This document shows, piece by piece, positions 1 to 7,401 of a DNA stretch of 64,000 bases (positions are counted from its first letter, which is position 1; every line of letters starts with the position of its first letter). Location of the stretch: positions 84,471 to 148,470 of the forward strand of contig CAIKMJ010000025.1 of NCBI GenBank assembly GCA_903828455.1, read 5' to 3'. Both the position numbers and the translations under genes were made by a program. The stretch comes from an uncultured Acidobacteriia bacterium (GTDB lineage: Bacteria > Acidobacteriota > Terriglobia > Bryobacterales > Bryobacteraceae). The notes beneath the pieces are model-generated. The model made no database searches. It was not told the DNA's origin and saw nothing but the letters and a program-made list of their open reading frames with translations.

Positions 1-1
1 C

Positions 2-3000
2 GGGAACGGGAATGCCCCGTTCACCAACGGCGCCAGCCTGGTGGTGGTCTACCGTCTGCTGACACCGTCGGCCGCTCTTCGGTCCGTGGTGATTTACGAC
101 GGGGCGTACACGATGGCCAAGCACGGGACCCCCATGACCCAGACCATCGGTGGTTTTTATCAGGCCGCTCCTAATGCCGCTGCGAGAATGACGCAGATTG
201 TTTCGAACGGCCAGCCAGGATTTGACGCCGTTGTTCAGGTCAACGGAGCCAACGTGACGGTGAATGGCGCTCCTTCCGGTACGGAACCTTTCATCGGCGC
301 ACAGGGGGTACGCTGGGACAACCCGAATTTCAACATCAGTCTTGCTGCGAACGCTGCTTCGTTCTCGACGGCGGTCACTTCCTCCGACAATCAGACCTGT
401 CTGACGTGGAGTGCCATTGTGGCCAGCACCGTCGTGACCGACACGGACCAGGACGGCCTTTTGGACGTGTGGGAAACCTCGGGTCTGCATCTGAATCCCG
501 GAAGCGCGACCACGCCGGCCACTTTCGGCACCTGTGCTCAGTTCCCGAATGACACCGCCTATCCCTGCGTGAATCTGCCCGCCATGGGAGCCAACCCGAA
601 CAAGAAGGACATCTTTGTCGAAATCGACTGGGAGCGCGTTCTCGGCGACCATGTGCACGTCCCCAAGCTCGACGCACTGAACGCCATCGGCGCAACGTTT
701 GCCACTCACGGCATCCAGGTGCATTTCGATGTCGGCTCAGCCTATAGCGGGTCCGGATCGCCGTACATCGTTCCGGCGCAACTCGGCCGTGGCGGCGATG
801 TCATCGAAGAGTCGACGCTTACTTGCCCCAACGCTCACACGAACGTTTGCGCTTACCCGAACCTGGGCTACGCGGTGCAGGGCTGGAAGATCGGATTTAA
901 GGCCGTCAAAGACGGCTTCCCGGCCCTCGGAATACCGGCGCACTTTGATCACGATCGCAAGGACATTTTCCATTACGTCCTGTTTGCCCACGCCCTGGCC
1001 GCGCCCGGTCCCACAAAAGGCGTTCCGGCGAGCGTTTCCGGTGTAGCCGACCGCCCGGGCGGCGACCTGATGGTTACGCTGGGCCTGTGGCGTTCCGACG
1101 TCGCCGGAGAAGACCAGACCGGCAGTTCCCTTATCCAGGCGGGTACGCTGATGCATGAACTCGGCCACAACCTGGGTCTGTCGCACGCCGGGCTCTACCG
1201 CGCTCCCAACTGCGAGCCCAACTACCCCAGCGTGATGAATTATCTGTACCAGACCCGCGGGCTAACCGACGCCGCCGGGAATAGTCACATTGACTACTCC
1301 AACGGCCTCCTGCCCGATCTGAACGAAGGCGCGCTGCCCGAAACGGGGTTGCCGACCACGCTCTATCGCGTCCGTTTCTACGGGCCTCCGGGTCCGAACA
1401 ATCTCGGCATCGCGAGGGCCCACTGCGACGGTACGCCGTTGAACGGAGACCTGGGCGTTCGTCTTGAAGCCCCGATCGGTTCCTTCATCGACTGGAACAA
1501 CAACGGCAAACAGGACGCGGGCAGCCTTGCCCTCGATGTGGATTTTAACGGCGTCATCGGCGATGCGATCAAAGATTCGGTCAACCCCACCCTGACCGCC
1601 GGAAGTGGCGGCAAGCGCTGGCTGGTCGACACGAACGACTGGGCCAGCCTGAACCTGCAGCAGATTGGCGCGCGGCTGGATGTCGGCGGATTGTCCGTTG
1701 ACGTCGGCCAGACCGATCTTGGCCAGACGGACCTCGGGCAGACTGACCTGGGTCAAACAGATCTTGGCCAGACTGATCTGGGCCAGACTGATCTGGGCCA
1801 GACTGATTTAGGTCAAACCGACCTTGGACAGACCGATCTGGGCCAAACGGACCTCGGCGACGTCGACTACGACACCGTGATCTCCACTCTCGATGCGACG
1901 TCTCCGAGCCAGCCCCTGACCGCCGCAAGTTCACTCACCGGAATCACTCTCAGCTGGGGCACACCGAGCGTCGGCCAGATCCGCCAGTACCTCATCTATC
2001 GCTCCGACCCGCTGCACACAGCGCCCACGCTGGTTGGAACCGTCAATGTCGGTCCGCCAGTGGCCGCCACAAATACGTGGACCGATACGGTGAACAGCAC
2101 CACCACGCTCTACAACACAAACTACACGTATTTCGTCGCGTCGGCCGATGTCAATGGCACGACCAGCAGCCCTTCGAACAACGCGAGCGGGATAGTGAAA
2201 CATCTTTTCATCACGGCGAATAACGTGCCCGGTCCGAACGGTCCGCCGCAGATTTACGGCAGCGCGATCCCGGCAACGTTCGCCTTTACGACGAGCGGCC
2301 TTGACCCGGGTCTGTCCGGTACGCCGTCCTGCGGCACCACGGCAATCCAAACCAGCAATGCGGGCGCTTACCCGATCAACTGCGGAGGCCAGTCCCCGGC
2401 CGCCGGCGTGACTTATATGTCCGGCACATTCACCATCAGCCCCGCGCCCCTGACAATCGCCGCGGCCGCATCGGTCAAGACTTATGACGGCACCGCGGCA
2501 TCGACGGCGGTACCGACTTACAGCGGCCTCGTGTTCGGCAACCAAACGGTGACTTACCTCGCCGAAACCTTCGATTCGAAGAATGCCGGGACACGTACGC
2601 TGAGCGTTTCTTCTTACACGGTGAACGACGGCAATAGCGGAAAGAACTACGCTGTCACCACGAACACCGCGGGCGGCAGCATCAATCCGGCGCCCGCCGC
2701 TGTTAGTCCCGCGGCCAGCGGTAAGGTCTATGGAACCGTGGATCCGCCGCTCACCGGAGGCCTGTCGGGCTTTGTTCCGGCAGACGGCATCACGGCCAGT
2801 TTCGGTCGTACGGCGGGTTCGGAGGTGGGCGTCTATACGATTTCGGCGACGCTCAGCACGAGTGTGGCCGGCGCTTTGCTGACCAACTACAACATCGCCT
2901 ACAACACGGCGACCTTCACCATCACGCCCGCGTCGCAGACCATCGCGTTCGCCGCGCTCCCGAACCTGCAGTACGGGGCCGCGGATTTCGTGCTGAGCGC

Positions 3001-3844
3001 AACGTCGAATTCGGGCCTGACGGTAGCCTTCGCAGCCTCCGGGAACTGTACCGTGAACGTGGCTACCGTCCACCTGACCGGCGCCGGTTCGTGTGCCATC
3101 ACGGCCTCGCAGGCGGGCAGCCTCGACTTCCAGCCCGCGGCCAGCGTAACCCAGTCGTTCAGCATCGCCTCGGCCGGATTCACCAATTTCAGTTTCACGG
3201 GAGCACAGATAAACGGAAGCGGCGGCGCGCCGGTCGTAGACCCGGCGACCCCGACCCAAATCGCGATGACGACCTCGGCCACCAGCCAGGTTTCATCGGC
3301 CTGGGTTCCGACGAAGCAGGGCGTCGGTAACGGCTTCACCACAGAGTTCCAGTTCCAGATCAACAACTCCAACACCGGCACCTTCGCGGACGGTTTCGCT
3401 TTCGTGCTCCAGAACAGCAGCCTCACTGCTATCGGCGGCGGCGGCGGCCTTATGGGCTACGAGGGGATTCCGAACAGCCTGGCGATCGAATTCGATACCT
3501 ATCAGAACGGCTGGGATCCGGACAACAATCACGTCGCCATCCAGAGCAACGGGACCGGCGTCAACTCTTCGGACCACACGAAAGGCGCGAAGATCGCCTT
3601 AGCTCCGAACGTCGCATCGAGACTCAGCGACGGCAATTCGCATACGGTGAAGATTACCTATGACGGCACAACGATGACGGTGTTCCTCGACACGAACGCG
3701 GTCCTGTCGACGACTGCTGCTCTGAATCTGAGTACCCTTCTCTCGCTCGATGCGGGCGGCACCGCATACGTCGGCTTCACGGCCGGCACTGGCGCTGACG
3801 ACGAGCGGACGGTAATCTCCAACTGGAGCTTCACGTCGAACTGA
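2..3844 (+). CDS. Secreted metzincin-type metalloprotease with MBG and L-type lectin domains (5' partial)
   Basis: The reading frame is open from base 2, so the gene begins upstream of the window; the first in-frame alternative start is a GTG at 41. Domains in order, numbered from base 41: an N-terminal beta-rich region; a zinc-protease motif HELGHNLGLSH at about residues 372-382, with the metzincin form HExxHxxGxxH; ten copies of the pentapeptide GQTDL at about 556-605; a fibronectin-like stretch; MBG-type repeats at about 760-990 (motifs KTYDGT and KVYGT); and a legume-lectin-like C-terminal domain at about 1045-1265 with GFAFVLQN and IEFDTY motifs. Taken together it is probably an extracellular protease or adhesin acting on glycans or proteins. 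It converges with the phosphatase gene downstream. The domain calls rest on motifs; the substrate is unknown. Confidence 0.8.
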   Translation, partial: GNGNAPFTNGASLVVVYRLLTPSAALRSVVIYDGAYTMAKHGTPMTQTIGGFYQAAPNAAARMTQIVSNGQPGFDAVVQVNGANVTVNGAPSGTEPFIGAQGVRWDNPNFNISLAANAASFSTAVTSSDNQTCLTWSAIVASTVVTDTDQDGLLDVWETSGLHLNPGSATTPATFGTCAQFPNDTAYPCVNLPAMGANPNKKDIFVEIDWERVLGDHVHVPKLDALNAIGATFATHGIQVHFDVGSAYSGSGSPYIVPAQLGRGGDVIEESTLTCPNAHTNVCAYPNLGYAVQGWKIGFKAVKDGFPALGIPAHFDHDRKDIFHYVLFAHALAAPGPTKGVPASVSGVADRPGGDLMVTLGLWRSDVAGEDQTGSSLIQAGTLMHELGHNLGLSHAGLYRAPNCEPNYPSVMNYLYQTRGLTDAAGNSHIDYSNGLLPDLNEGALPETGLPTTLYRVRFYGPPGPNNLGIARAHCDGTPLNGDLGVRLEAPIGSFIDWNNNGKQDAGSLALDVDFNGVIGDAIKDSVNPTLTAGSGGKRWLVDTNDWASLNLQQIGARLDVGGLSVDVGQTDLGQTDLGQTDLGQTDLGQTDLGQTDLGQTDLGQTDLGQTDLGQTDLGDVDYDTVISTLDATSPSQPLTAASSLTGITLSWGTPSVGQIRQYLIYRSDPLHTAPTLVGTVNVGPPVAATNTWTDTVNSTTTLYNTNYTYFVASADVNGTTSSPSNNASGIVKHLFITANNVPGPNGPPQIYGSAIPATFAFTTSGLDPGLSGTPSCGTTAIQTSNAGAYPINCGGQSPAAGVTYMSGTFTISPAPLTIAAAASVKTYDGTAASTAVPTYSGLVFGNQTVTYLAETFDSKNAGTRTLSVSSYTVNDGNSGKNYAVTTNTAGGSINPAPAAVSPAASGKVYGTVDPPLTGGLSGFVPADGITASFGRTAGSEVGVYTISATLSTSVAGALLTNYNIAYNTATFTITPASQTIAFAALPNLQYGAADFVLSATSNSGLTVAFAASGNCTVNVATVHLTGAGSCAITASQAGSLDFQPAASVTQSFSIASAGFTNFSFTGAQINGSGGAPVVDPATPTQIAMTTSATSQVSSAWVPTKQGVGNGFTTEFQFQINNSNTGTFADGFAFVLQNSSLTAIGGGGGLMGYEGIPNSLAIEFDTYQNGWDPDNNHVAIQSNGTGVNSSDHTKGAKIALAPNVASRLSDGNSHTVKITYDGTTMTVFLDTNAVLSTTAALNLSTLLSLDAGGTAYVGFTAGTGADDERTVISNWSFTSN
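1706..1855 (+). repeat. In-frame 15-bp tandem repeat, ten copies, encoding GQTDL
   Basis: Ten consecutive 15-bp units encode Gly-Gln-Thr-Asp-Leu. The codons vary at third positions (gac/gat, ctt/ctg/ctc/tta), so the peptide is conserved more tightly than the DNA. This suggests selection on the protein rather than a very recent duplication. The block follows the protease domain and precedes the fibronectin-like region, where it could act as a spacer or an Asp-rich ion-binding linker. Confidence 0.9.
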
Positions 3845-3857
3845 TCGCCGCTACTCA

Positions 3858-3887
3858 CCGGCGGCCCGGGTGTACCGGGTTCGCCGG
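3858..3887. terminator. Hairpin between convergent genes
   Basis: The outer arms CCGGCG (3858-3863) and CGCCGG (3882-3887) enclose inner arms CCCGG (3865-3869) and CCGGG (3875-3879). The hairpin lies in the 60-bp gap between two convergent stop codons, which suits a bidirectional terminator. There is no clear T-tract. Confidence 0.45.
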
Positions 3888-3904
3888 TTCTCAATCGCCG
3901 GTTC

Positions 3905-5545
3905 TCAGCCGTTATAGCGCAGGGTCAACGCGGTGATGTCGTCGGCCTGGGGGGCGCCGGCCGCGAATTTTTGCAGCTGTGCGAGCAGGCCGCCGACGAA
4001 TTGATCGTGCGATTCAGCCGCGTGGGATTGTACATAGTCTTTCAGGCGCTCTTCTTCAAAGAACTCCCCGGCTGGATTTCGGGCCTCCGTTACGCCGTCC
4101 GTGTAAACCAAAATGGTTTCTCCCGCGTTCAGCCTCGTCGTGGCCTGGTTGAACGTGAAGCCCGGGAACAGCCCCAGCATCCGGCCCTTCGTGCTCTCCA
4201 GTTCCCGCATCGCGCCATCGGCCGAAAAAACGTACGGAAGACTGTGGCCCGCATTGGCGTACACCATCTCGCCCGTTCGCGTATCGAGAACGGCGTAAAA
4301 CAGGGTCAGATACATTCCCGATTCGTTTTGCTCCGCGAGTGTCCTGTTCAAATAATCCATACATGCGGCGGGGGATGTTTGCTGCTGTGCGATCCCGCGG
4401 AGCAGGGTGCAGGCGACTGCCATGAACAGCGCCGCGGGGAAGCCCTTTCCGCTCACGTCGCCAACGGCAAAGGCAAGATGCTCAGGGTCGAGGAGGAAGA
4501 AATCAAACAGATCGCCGCCAACGCCTTTGGCCGGTGTCATGGCCGCATGGAGCTCAAACTCGCGCCGGTCCGGAAAGGGCGGAAAGATCCGCGGCAGAAT
4601 GGAGCGCTGAATCATGGCCGCATGCTGCAATTCCTGTGCGCGGAGTTTTTCGGCCTGCTCGATTTCGGTCAGCCTCGCATGCTCGATGCGGATGGCGGCG
4701 ATGTTGCCCATTACCGTCAGAAGGCTCAGATCCTGTTTGGTGAACGCGCGGACCAGAAAGGGAGAATCCAGATAGATCAGCCCAATGACGCGGTCCCTGG
4801 TCTGCAGCGGGATCGCGATCATACTGCGGATCTGATCCTGCACGATGCTCCGCCGCGCCGCGAGCGCTTCATCCATCAGGGCATCATGTACCAGCAGAGA
4901 ACGCTTCTCTCCGATCACCAGATCGCGTACGTGCGAACTGATCCGGATGCTCGATCCTTTCGACGCACGGATACTGAGTTCGCCCTCTTCGAGCGTCATC
5001 AGTGCCCCGCGTGAAGCCCCCACGGCGTCCACAGAAAGGCTCAGAATCAGATCGAACAGTTTATCCAGAGGCATGTGCCCGGCCAACTCCCGGCCGGCCC
5101 GGATCAGCGCCTGCGTATGCCCGCTTTCAGTGGTATCGGCTTCCTCCGTAAGCAGGGCATCGAGGCTGGCGGTGATCATCGGCGAGGTTGGCTTTTCGAC
5201 AAACATTACGGTTTGAGCTGGCGGTGCTGCCGCCGCCAACACGGTAATGGTCAAATCTCCGGCAGTGATCCGGTCTGCGGGGCGAAGAACCTGAGACGCA
5301 GCGATTCGTGAGCCGTTGACGAAAGTTCCGTTGGTGCTCGCAAGGTCCTGGACTACCCAGTCCGCGCCCTCTCGCCGAATGGTGAGGTGCTTGCGCGAGA
5401 CACCCGGGACGTCGTAACAAAGATCGGCCGATTCCGCCCGCCCAAGTTCGTAAGAGTCCCGCGTCAGCGCGATGACTTCTGTTTTTCCGGCGGGCGTACG
5501 AATGGAAAGTTCGGCGCGATTCAGCTGCGGTCCACGAGGTCCCAT
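3905..5545 (-). CDS. FHA-GAF-PP2C (SpoIIE/RsbU-type) serine phosphatase
   Basis: Predicted cytoplasmic protein phosphatase of about 546 residues. An N-terminal FHA domain (about 12-100) shows the phosphothreonine-binding signatures ELGR, SRKH and STNGTF. A GAF sensor domain follows (about 145-295). The C-terminal PP2C/SpoIIE domain has VGGDLFD, GDVSGKG and a terminal DDITAL, which are the metal-binding aspartates of the family. The frame extends upstream to 5710, but I chose the ATG at 5545: it follows a purine-rich TAGGGTG, and the FHA domain starts there. The divergent neighbour at 5940 is a STAS anti-sigma factor antagonist, the usual substrate of RsbU-like phosphatases. The two probably form a partner-switching pathway; the signal is unknown. 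Confidence 0.85.
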   Translation of the reverse strand: MGPRGPQLNRAELSIRTPAGKTEVIALTRDSYELGRAESADLCYDVPGVSRKHLTIRREGADWVVQDLASTNGTFVNGSRIAASQVLRPADRITAGDLTITVLAAAAPPAQTVMFVEKPTSPMITASLDALLTEEADTTESGHTQALIRAGRELAGHMPLDKLFDLILSLSVDAVGASRGALMTLEEGELSIRASKGSSIRISSHVRDLVIGEKRSLLVHDALMDEALAARRSIVQDQIRSMIAIPLQTRDRVIGLIYLDSPFLVRAFTKQDLSLLTVMGNIAAIRIEHARLTEIEQAEKLRAQELQHAAMIQRSILPRIFPPFPDRREFELHAAMTPAKGVGGDLFDFFLLDPEHLAFAVGDVSGKGFPAALFMAVACTLLRGIAQQQTSPAACMDYLNRTLAEQNESGMYLTLFYAVLDTRTGEMVYANAGHSLPYVFSADGAMRELESTKGRMLGLFPGFTFNQATTRLNAGETILVYTDGVTEARNPAGEFFEEERLKDYVQSHAAESHDQFVGGLLAQLQKFAAGAPQADDITALTLRYNG

Positions 5546-5939
5546 CACCCTAGAGTACCGAAGCCAGGGCCGGAGTGATTCGGACAGCGGACTCCCGGTT
5601 TCCTCATAGCATTTTCGCCGGGCAGATCCGGCAGGCGTCGGTCCACGGAGAGAGCGCAAAGCGTGTCGCGATTCCCGCCAACGCCGGGCGGATGTCTTCA
5701 TCGTTTGCAAGTCGGCGCGGACATCGCCGTTGCGCCCATCCGTAGCGGAAAAGGTTGGCTTTGGCGCGTAAAGTCATGCAATTACGGTGTGCCCATGGAA
5801 ATGAAGCAGGATGCGGTTACTCGTCACCTGCGGGAGGCTCGCGGTTCGAGTCCCGGCGCGCGCTTCCGTTCCGCGCCCCGAGGCGCCGGTAACAGAATAT
5901 TCACGCGCCGCCACGGCATTTTTTTGTATCATTCCTCCA
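5546..5939. other. Divergent intergenic region without a gene
   Basis: About 394 bases separate the divergent phosphatase and STAS genes and should hold both promoters. Around 5850-5870 there is a GGTTCGAGTCCC string that mimics a tRNA T-loop, but its flanks do not pair into a T-arm or acceptor stem. I see no coding signal. Confidence 0.5.
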
Positions 5940-6278
5940 ATGGATAAGATGGAAATCGAGCAGGCGCCTTCGAGAATTTCCGACGTCACCGTCTTCCGGC
6001 TGAAAGGGCCGTTTACTCTGTCGACGATGTTTGCCTTTCAGGACAGTCTTCGCAACGCGGGCGTGAACGGAGCCATTGTCGATCTTACCGACGTCCCCTA
6101 CCTGGACTCGGCTGGCCTCGGAGTCCTGCTTGGCCAGTTCGCACATGCTCAACGTGCAGGTAAGAAGTTTGCGCTGGTTGGTATTTCAGCCCGAGTGCGA
6201 ATTATCTTTGAGATCACCAATACAGACAAGGCTCTGCCTATCTTCGCCACGCAGGCCGACGCCGAAAATAGTTTCTAG
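5940..6278 (+). CDS. STAS-domain anti-sigma factor antagonist
   Basis: A 112-residue protein covering one STAS domain, the usual size for SpoIIAA/RsbV. The motif DLTDVPYLDSAGLG at about residues 44-57 contains the conserved serine that is phosphorylated and dephosphorylated in partner switching. I chose the ATG at 5940 because the preceding frame has no homology-like sequence and this start gives a standard domain length; a second ATG three codons in is possible. The divergent neighbour is the PP2C phosphatase that would dephosphorylate it. No anti-sigma kinase gene is adjacent, so that partner must lie elsewhere. Confidence 0.85.
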   Translation: MDKMEIEQAPSRISDVTVFRLKGPFTLSTMFAFQDSLRNAGVNGAIVDLTDVPYLDSAGLGVLLGQFAHAQRAGKKFALVGISARVRIIFEITNTDKALPIFATQADAENSF

Positions 6279-6345
6279 GCACTGGCTCGGAGCGGCAATT
6301 TCCTTACAGACATCGTCCGACGCCGCAATCGTAATTGAAGCAAGT

Positions 6346-6400
6346 ACCCCGGGAGAGCCAACCCGGGGGAGAGCCAACCCGGGGGAGAGCCAACCCGGGG
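6346..6400. repeat. 16-bp tandem repeat, about 3.4 copies
   Basis: The unit cccgggggagagccaa occurs exactly at 6362-6377 and 6378-6393, preceded by a slightly shorter copy and followed by a partial one. Confidence 0.85.
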
Positions 6401-6865
6401 CAGTACCAGGTGACGGCAACTGCGAACAGCGACGGATAGTTGCCGGCGAGATCACCGTCAGGCAGAGCGCCAGCGTATTCGCGTCGGGACTGCCGCTTTG
6501 GGTCTCCGCCGCAGCCAGAGGCCAGAACCTCCTGCGCGCACCCAGCCCCAACAACGACGCATCCTGACGTGGCGCGGGCCCGCATCCGGGACCCCTGCGA
6601 GTCAGATGCGGAGATGAAACGGGGAGGCAAAATTCGAAAGTCCCCGACGAATCGGACGGACCTGTTAACCCGATTTGACGCTCTCCGGCACCGGGGGAAT
6701 TCAGGCTTTGGAGAGAGAAAAGGGGCACACCGGGACTCACCGAGATTTTCTCCGGTCGTGGTCGAGGAGAACGGCGAGACGCCGAAATGGTTTGCTTTGT
6801 TGGGGATACTGCGATGGAAGAAGCGGCGACGCTCGTGTTAACCAGCGGGCGCTGAATTTTCGTAT

Positions 6866-6893
6866 AGAAACAATTTGGCTCCGCTAGTGCGAC
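6866..6893. repeat. Dispersed repeat, first copy
   Basis: agaaacaatttggctccgc and the following nine bases match the segment at 63592-63619 at 24 of 28 positions. The copy lies in the gene-free region before the Oar-like receptor. Confidence 0.65.
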
Positions 6894-6986
6894 GCGAAAG
6901 AAAAAGGCCTTACTTGGCAACCAAGAGACTTGGGCAAACCCCTTGTCTTCAGTCACTTCCAGCAAAATGACCTCTCGGCGGCGGTT

Positions 6987-7026
6987 TTCGGCTCTCTCCC
7001 GGTTAATTCGGCTCTCTCCCGGTTAA
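6987..7026. repeat. 20-bp direct repeat, two copies
   Basis: The unit ttcggctctctcccggttaa occurs at 6987-7006 and 7007-7026. Its reverse complement resembles the tandem unit at 6346-6400, sharing the core gagagcc. The two clusters therefore form a loose inverted pair about 600 bases apart. Confidence 0.8.
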
Positions 7027-7401
7027 CACGATAGGTCTCTGCGAGAGTGCGCGAAATGGTGCCCAGTCGGCCGGCCAACCAACGCTCAAGGCCGTTGCGG
7101 CGACGATGCTCATCAGGTGGAATGCCTATTGCGCCGCCCTAGAAGCTGCAAACAAGGACATCGATTCACGCCATGGCTTTGCTGGTTCGCCGGTATCGCG
7201 ATCGAGGGGGAGATGCGAACGGCAGCTCAGGTGGAATTTCTGCCCGACAAGACCCGTCTGCCATGTACCATCCCACTGCGATCGAATACCACCGAGATCG
7301 AATACCACCAAAAACGAGAGGGTTTTTAGATAGCAACGTCATTGTCACTAATCTTTTACCATCGACGAGATACTCTGGTGGGCCCAGCTTGTAGCAACAT
7401 C

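Larger units (their letters stand above)
6279..7401. other. 1.1-kb gene-free region with repeats
   Basis: No open frame here has a convincing start, ribosome site or recognisable domain. The stretch contains a 16-bp tandem repeat (6346-6400), a 20-bp direct repeat (6987-7026) and a 28-bp segment (6866-6893) that recurs near the right end of the window. It looks like decayed repeat or mobile DNA together with the promoter region of the TonB receptor at 7402. Confidence 0.55.

Noticed and set aside
1931..3259. Long minus-strand frame opposite the MBG/lectin region
   Set aside because: Arg/Gly-rich shadow of a clearly coding plus-strand frame in GC-rich DNA.
5845..5885. tRNA-like GGTTCGAGTCCC string
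   Set aside because: The flanking bases do not form a five-pair T-stem or an acceptor stem, and there is no anticodon arm upstream.
6186..6965. Minus-strand open frame of 259 codons
   Set aside because: It overlaps the STAS gene, crosses tandem repeats, has a low-complexity Pro/Ser/Arg composition and no ribosome site or domain.
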